Positions 61,462 to 64,000 of a stretch of 64,000 bases of DNA are shown one piece after another. Each line of letters opens with the position of its first letter. Position 1 is the stretch's first letter. Position numbers and translations under genes: made by a program. The stretch covers positions 1,364,001-1,428,000 of the forward strand of contig JAWIIG010000037.1 of NCBI GenBank assembly GCA_033557465.1. Direction: 5' to 3'. Under the pieces are notes generated by a model. That model was given only the letters and a program-made list of their open reading frames with translations. It had not been told where the DNA came from and ran no database searches. This DNA comes from Ichthyophis bannanicus (lineage: Eukaryota; Chordata; Amphibia; Gymnophiona; Ichthyophiidae).

Positions 61462-62876
61462 TGTCGCCCCCGCCTGGCCAGGTAGGTAACTGGTAGCAGG
61501 TGAGGTCGCCTTTTGGCTTTAAAATAAGATTCCCTCAAAATGGCTGCCAGGTGGGCTGCTGGGAATTGTAGTCCTATATTAAAGCAAGGAGTTGTGACTC
61601 AAGGGTTCAGGCGTAAGACAGAGAATTTTATTCAATGTATTCAGGGGTTCCTTCATACACAGGACGCGAGGGGTAAATTATATAAAGGAGGTTTTTAATC
61701 CACAGTACAGCTTCAAAAAGAAACCAGGAATAACGTTGCTTTATATTCCAAACTTCAAAGAAACAGGCACAATCTTGCTTGTAAATCAAAATTGTCACTT
61801 TCCAAAACTTTTAAACTCTTAAATGTTTTCTCCTTTGCAGGAACAAACTTCTGGCAGCAAAATAAACTTTTAAATGTCCCTTGAACATTTACATCCAGCT
61901 CTCAACCTTATCAGTTGAACTCAGCTGTTTCTTTCAGTTGTGACGTCTTCAGAATTAGGCTGCTTCCTAAGCACGGCATACATAAAATTGCTCTCTAGGA
62001 CTCTTCCACATCAGAGACCTGACATATAGCACATTGTAAATCCATGGTACTGTTCTCCACACTTGTTATGTCCATTTCCTCTATACTATCTCTCTCACTT
62101 ACATCAAAAGGTAACTGAACAGAGAGCTGGCTATTTTCTTTCTCTATTAGTTCATTTAACTTCTTAAGTAGAGCCTGCTTTTGCAGTAGCTCTTCTGTTA
62201 AGTGAGCTACTTGGTGCTTGGATAAACTTTCTTCCTTTATCCTGGGACTTTGTCTATAACTAGAATTAGCTTTCCCTTCTATAGCTAATTCTCGTGGGCA
62301 TTTTCTGTCTAGGAATTGGGAAGGACACACTTGCCTTGATTCTGAGGTATTTAGAAACTCTCTCTGCTCTGCAAGCCAGTCATGCTGTCTCTCAGCTGCA
62401 GCACCTTCGTTTGCTTGCACCAGCCTCTCGTTCCTTGCTTCCTCAGCTGTGCTTGGCAATCTCTCATCAAGCTTCTCTCTTCGGCTTCCAGTGTTTCTTA
62501 CACTCTGCCTTTCATGCTCTGCAAGCACTCTCTCACTTGCTCTCCATGCTCCTTGTCTTTCTCCTTGTCCTTCTCTTCCCTTGCTGCTTCTCCGTCTCAA
62601 GAGTGGCACCTTCTTTCCGCTTCTCCTACTTCTATCTGTGTTACTGCATATCAGCTTTTTAAACTTTCCTTCCTCCTGAGCCACACCTTGCTCCCAGCAC
62701 ATGTGACTAGGGTCAAGCTTCTCCCTGACGTGCTGCTGTGGGCGGGGCTTAGGGATGACTATTCTCTGAGTCACAGACTCTTGGTTACTAGGGAAACCCT
62801 TGATACATTCTGTCTTAAAGTGACAGGGCTCATTTTCCTGAGTATTTCTAGGTTCAGCAGTGGTTTCCTCACCACA
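61462..62876 (-). repeat. Gypsy-3 5' LTR
   Basis: 1415 bp, colinear with 57521-58935 without indels. Minus-strand TATA-like box near 61683 and AATAAAA near 61630. Confidence 0.9.
61995..62876 (-). CDS. LTR-embedded frame, Gypsy-3 5' LTR
   Basis: Same 293-codon frame as in the 3' LTR, open from the first LTR codon. In the 5' LTR it lies upstream of the TATA-like box, so a genomic transcript starting there would not contain it. It would be carried only at the 3' end of the RNA. Confidence 0.45.
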   Translation of the reverse strand, partial: CGEETTAEPRNTQENEPCHFKTECIKGFPSNQESVTQRIVIPKPRPQQHVREKLDPSHMCWEQGVAQEEGKFKKLICSNTDRSRRSGKKVPLLRRRSSKGREGQGERQGAWRASERVLAEHERQSVRNTGSRREKLDERLPSTAEEARNERLVQANEGAAAERQHDWLAEQREFLNTSESRQVCPSQFLDRKCPRELAIEGKANSSYRQSPRIKEESLSKHQVAHLTEELLQKQALLKKLNELIEKENSQLSVQLPFDVSERDSIEEMDITSVENSTMDLQCAICQVSDVEES

Positions 62877-62880
62877 GTAC

Positions 62881-63186
62881 TCTTATTAATGGAATCTCAT
62901 TCATGTTTTCCTCTAGAATTAATGTGATTAGCAACCCTGTTACCTAATAGCCTGTATTTCACAATAACTCTGTAACATTATAACAGTTTCTCACTCTGTA
63001 TCTCTCACTCATTCTCTCACCTGTTTATTTCAAGCTACAATTCTGTCACTTTGTAGCCTACAATTCTAAGTAAGTCTTTAATGTGGTTTGCTAAGTCATT
63101 CTCAGTAGCTCTGTAACTTTGCATTTACTCTATATTGCCACAATTCCCCAGTACGCAAAACCTGCCTCAGCCACTCATATTCCACC
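62881..63186. other. Unassigned stretch
   Basis: Includes a 'tctctcac' rich segment (62990-63020). No coding region is recognised. Confidence 0.35.
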
Positions 63187-64000
63187 ATGGCATACGCATC
63201 ACTTAATCTTACCATATTCTTCCTCCTGGCAAACACCATACAAAACTCCCTCGCCCTAGTAGACAGACACTGTCATATCCCCACCATTCACCATCTGGGT
63301 AAAAAAAAACCAGGAAAACCCCTTTCACTCAGCCACACGTCTACCACATCAGCCTCGTCATTCGCACCTCTTGTATGTAGACCTTATTCAATCTAAATAC
63401 ACCAAAGCAACCCGCCATCAAGTCCTCAAATGCACACTCATAAACTCCCGCTCTGTTCGCAAGAAATAGCCTGTCATCACTGATCTTATAGCTGTGCACA
63501 ACTTAGACCTCCTCATGGTGACAGAATCCTGGCTGTCTGATTCAGATGCTGCTCTAATAAATCAACTTATCCCACCTAATTTCTCCATTTACACCTGCCA
63601 TAGATCCAACCGCAAAGGCGTAGGGGTCTTTATCCTAGCCAAAACAGATCTAAAATTTCAACTGTGTTCCTCCAAGAGCACTACACATGCTGACATCGTC
63701 TCCATAGCAAATAAATTCATCACCATAAACCTCATATATAGAGCCCCCTCCTCACCTCCAGATGACATCTCCACCTTCATTGACATAGCCTGCAACCCAG
63801 CCAATCCACGCAATCCCAACTGGCTACTCGGTGATTTCAACCTACCATCCTTGCAACTCGACCAAGCAACGGCCTTCCTGGATGCAATGCAAGATTTACA
63901 ATTCAAACAATTGGTGACGGCCCCAACGCACCAAAAAGGAAACCTATTAGACCTAATCTTTGCCCCTAGCACTGCAGTTAGCCACATATCAGACTTCAAC
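63187..64000 (+). pseudogene. LINE ORF2 endonuclease fragment, runs off the window
   Basis: A plus-strand frame with stops reads LINSRSVRKK (63440), LDLLMVTESWLSD (63504), VGVFILAK, NLIYRAPSS (63730), NWLLGDFNLP (63820) and PTHQKGNLLDLIFAPS (63925), ending SHISDFN at the window edge. These are the AP-like endonuclease blocks of a non-LTR retrotransposon, probably of L2/Rex or related clade rather than CR1-A or CR1-B. The catalytic GDFN is present. Frameshifts or stops near 63470 indicate decay; RT would lie beyond the window. Confidence 0.7.

Larger units (their letters stand above)
57521..62876 (-). mobile_element. Gypsy-3: young Gmr1-like Ty3/gypsy retrotransposon without RT
   Basis: Two LTRs of exactly 1415 bp (57521-58935, 61462-62876) differ at about 7 positions by eye (~0.5%). 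GTAC flanks both sides (57517-57520, 62877-62880). The minus strand encodes gag, protease, the integrase zinc module and a short integrase C-terminal remnant in one frame that runs into the 3' LTR. The integrase catalytic core, RT and RNase H are absent. This is the most recent clear insertion in the window. Confidence 0.9.

Overview
This window is a vertebrate nuclear intergenic region made almost entirely of transposable elements stacked inside one another. I found no host exon, rRNA gene, functional tRNA gene or CRISPR array. CR1, Tx1/L1-like, BovB-type RTE, Penelope-like, Chapaev3-like and SCAN-gag Ty3/gypsy (Gmr1-like) elements occur together, with tRNA-derived SINEs and little decay. That mix suggests a large-genome tetrapod, most likely an amphibian such as a caecilian. 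The organism is an inference from repeat content only.

Layout. 0-6.8 kb: a small inverted-repeat element (405-728), a SINE, a solo gypsy LTR (1311-2820) and a CR1 copy of a second family (here CR1-B) whose 5' part is inverted. 6.9-48.05 kb: one Penelope-like element (PLE) with inverted terminal arms, heavily interrupted. Its left arm holds a 25.7-kb block (7264-33002) bounded by 25-bp terminal inverted repeats and a 5-bp target duplication. That block contains an antisense CR1-A (8761-9460 and 23167-24064). The antisense CR1-A is split by a full-length sense CR1-A (9461-23166), which is itself split by an L1-like element (9708-15506) and a Chapaev3-like DNA transposon (15807-18642). A gypsy element (Gypsy-1, 26474-32923) lies in the right part of the same block. 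The PLE body is also split by CR1-B (35324-38269) and by Gypsy-2 (40018-46314). 48-56 kb: CR1-A copies, one holding a BovB-type RTE insertion (51093-53955) with an 11-bp target duplication. 56-64 kb: a PLE tail, a 124-bp minisatellite, the young Gypsy-3 (57521-62876) and the start of another LINE.

The most unusual material is the gypsy group. All three full elements have two similar LTRs (about 0.5% and 0.8% divergence by eye for two of them) and tidy target duplications, but I see no reverse transcriptase or RNase H. They keep gag, protease and integrase parts, and Gypsy-2 also has a complete-looking dUTPase. In all three, the pol-side reading frame crosses the polypurine tract and enters the 3' LTR at the same codon phase (TGT). 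It continues through a 260-330 codon LTR-embedded frame, and the solo LTR carries a related frame. This is the best candidate here for an undescribed coding system.

The intact long frames are the CR1-A ORF2 (20172-22994, with a changed endonuclease catalytic residue), the Chapaev3-like transposase (16477-18138) and the gag-PR-dUTPase frame of Gypsy-2 (42023-44503). Most other coding regions are broken by frameshifts, deletions or insertions.
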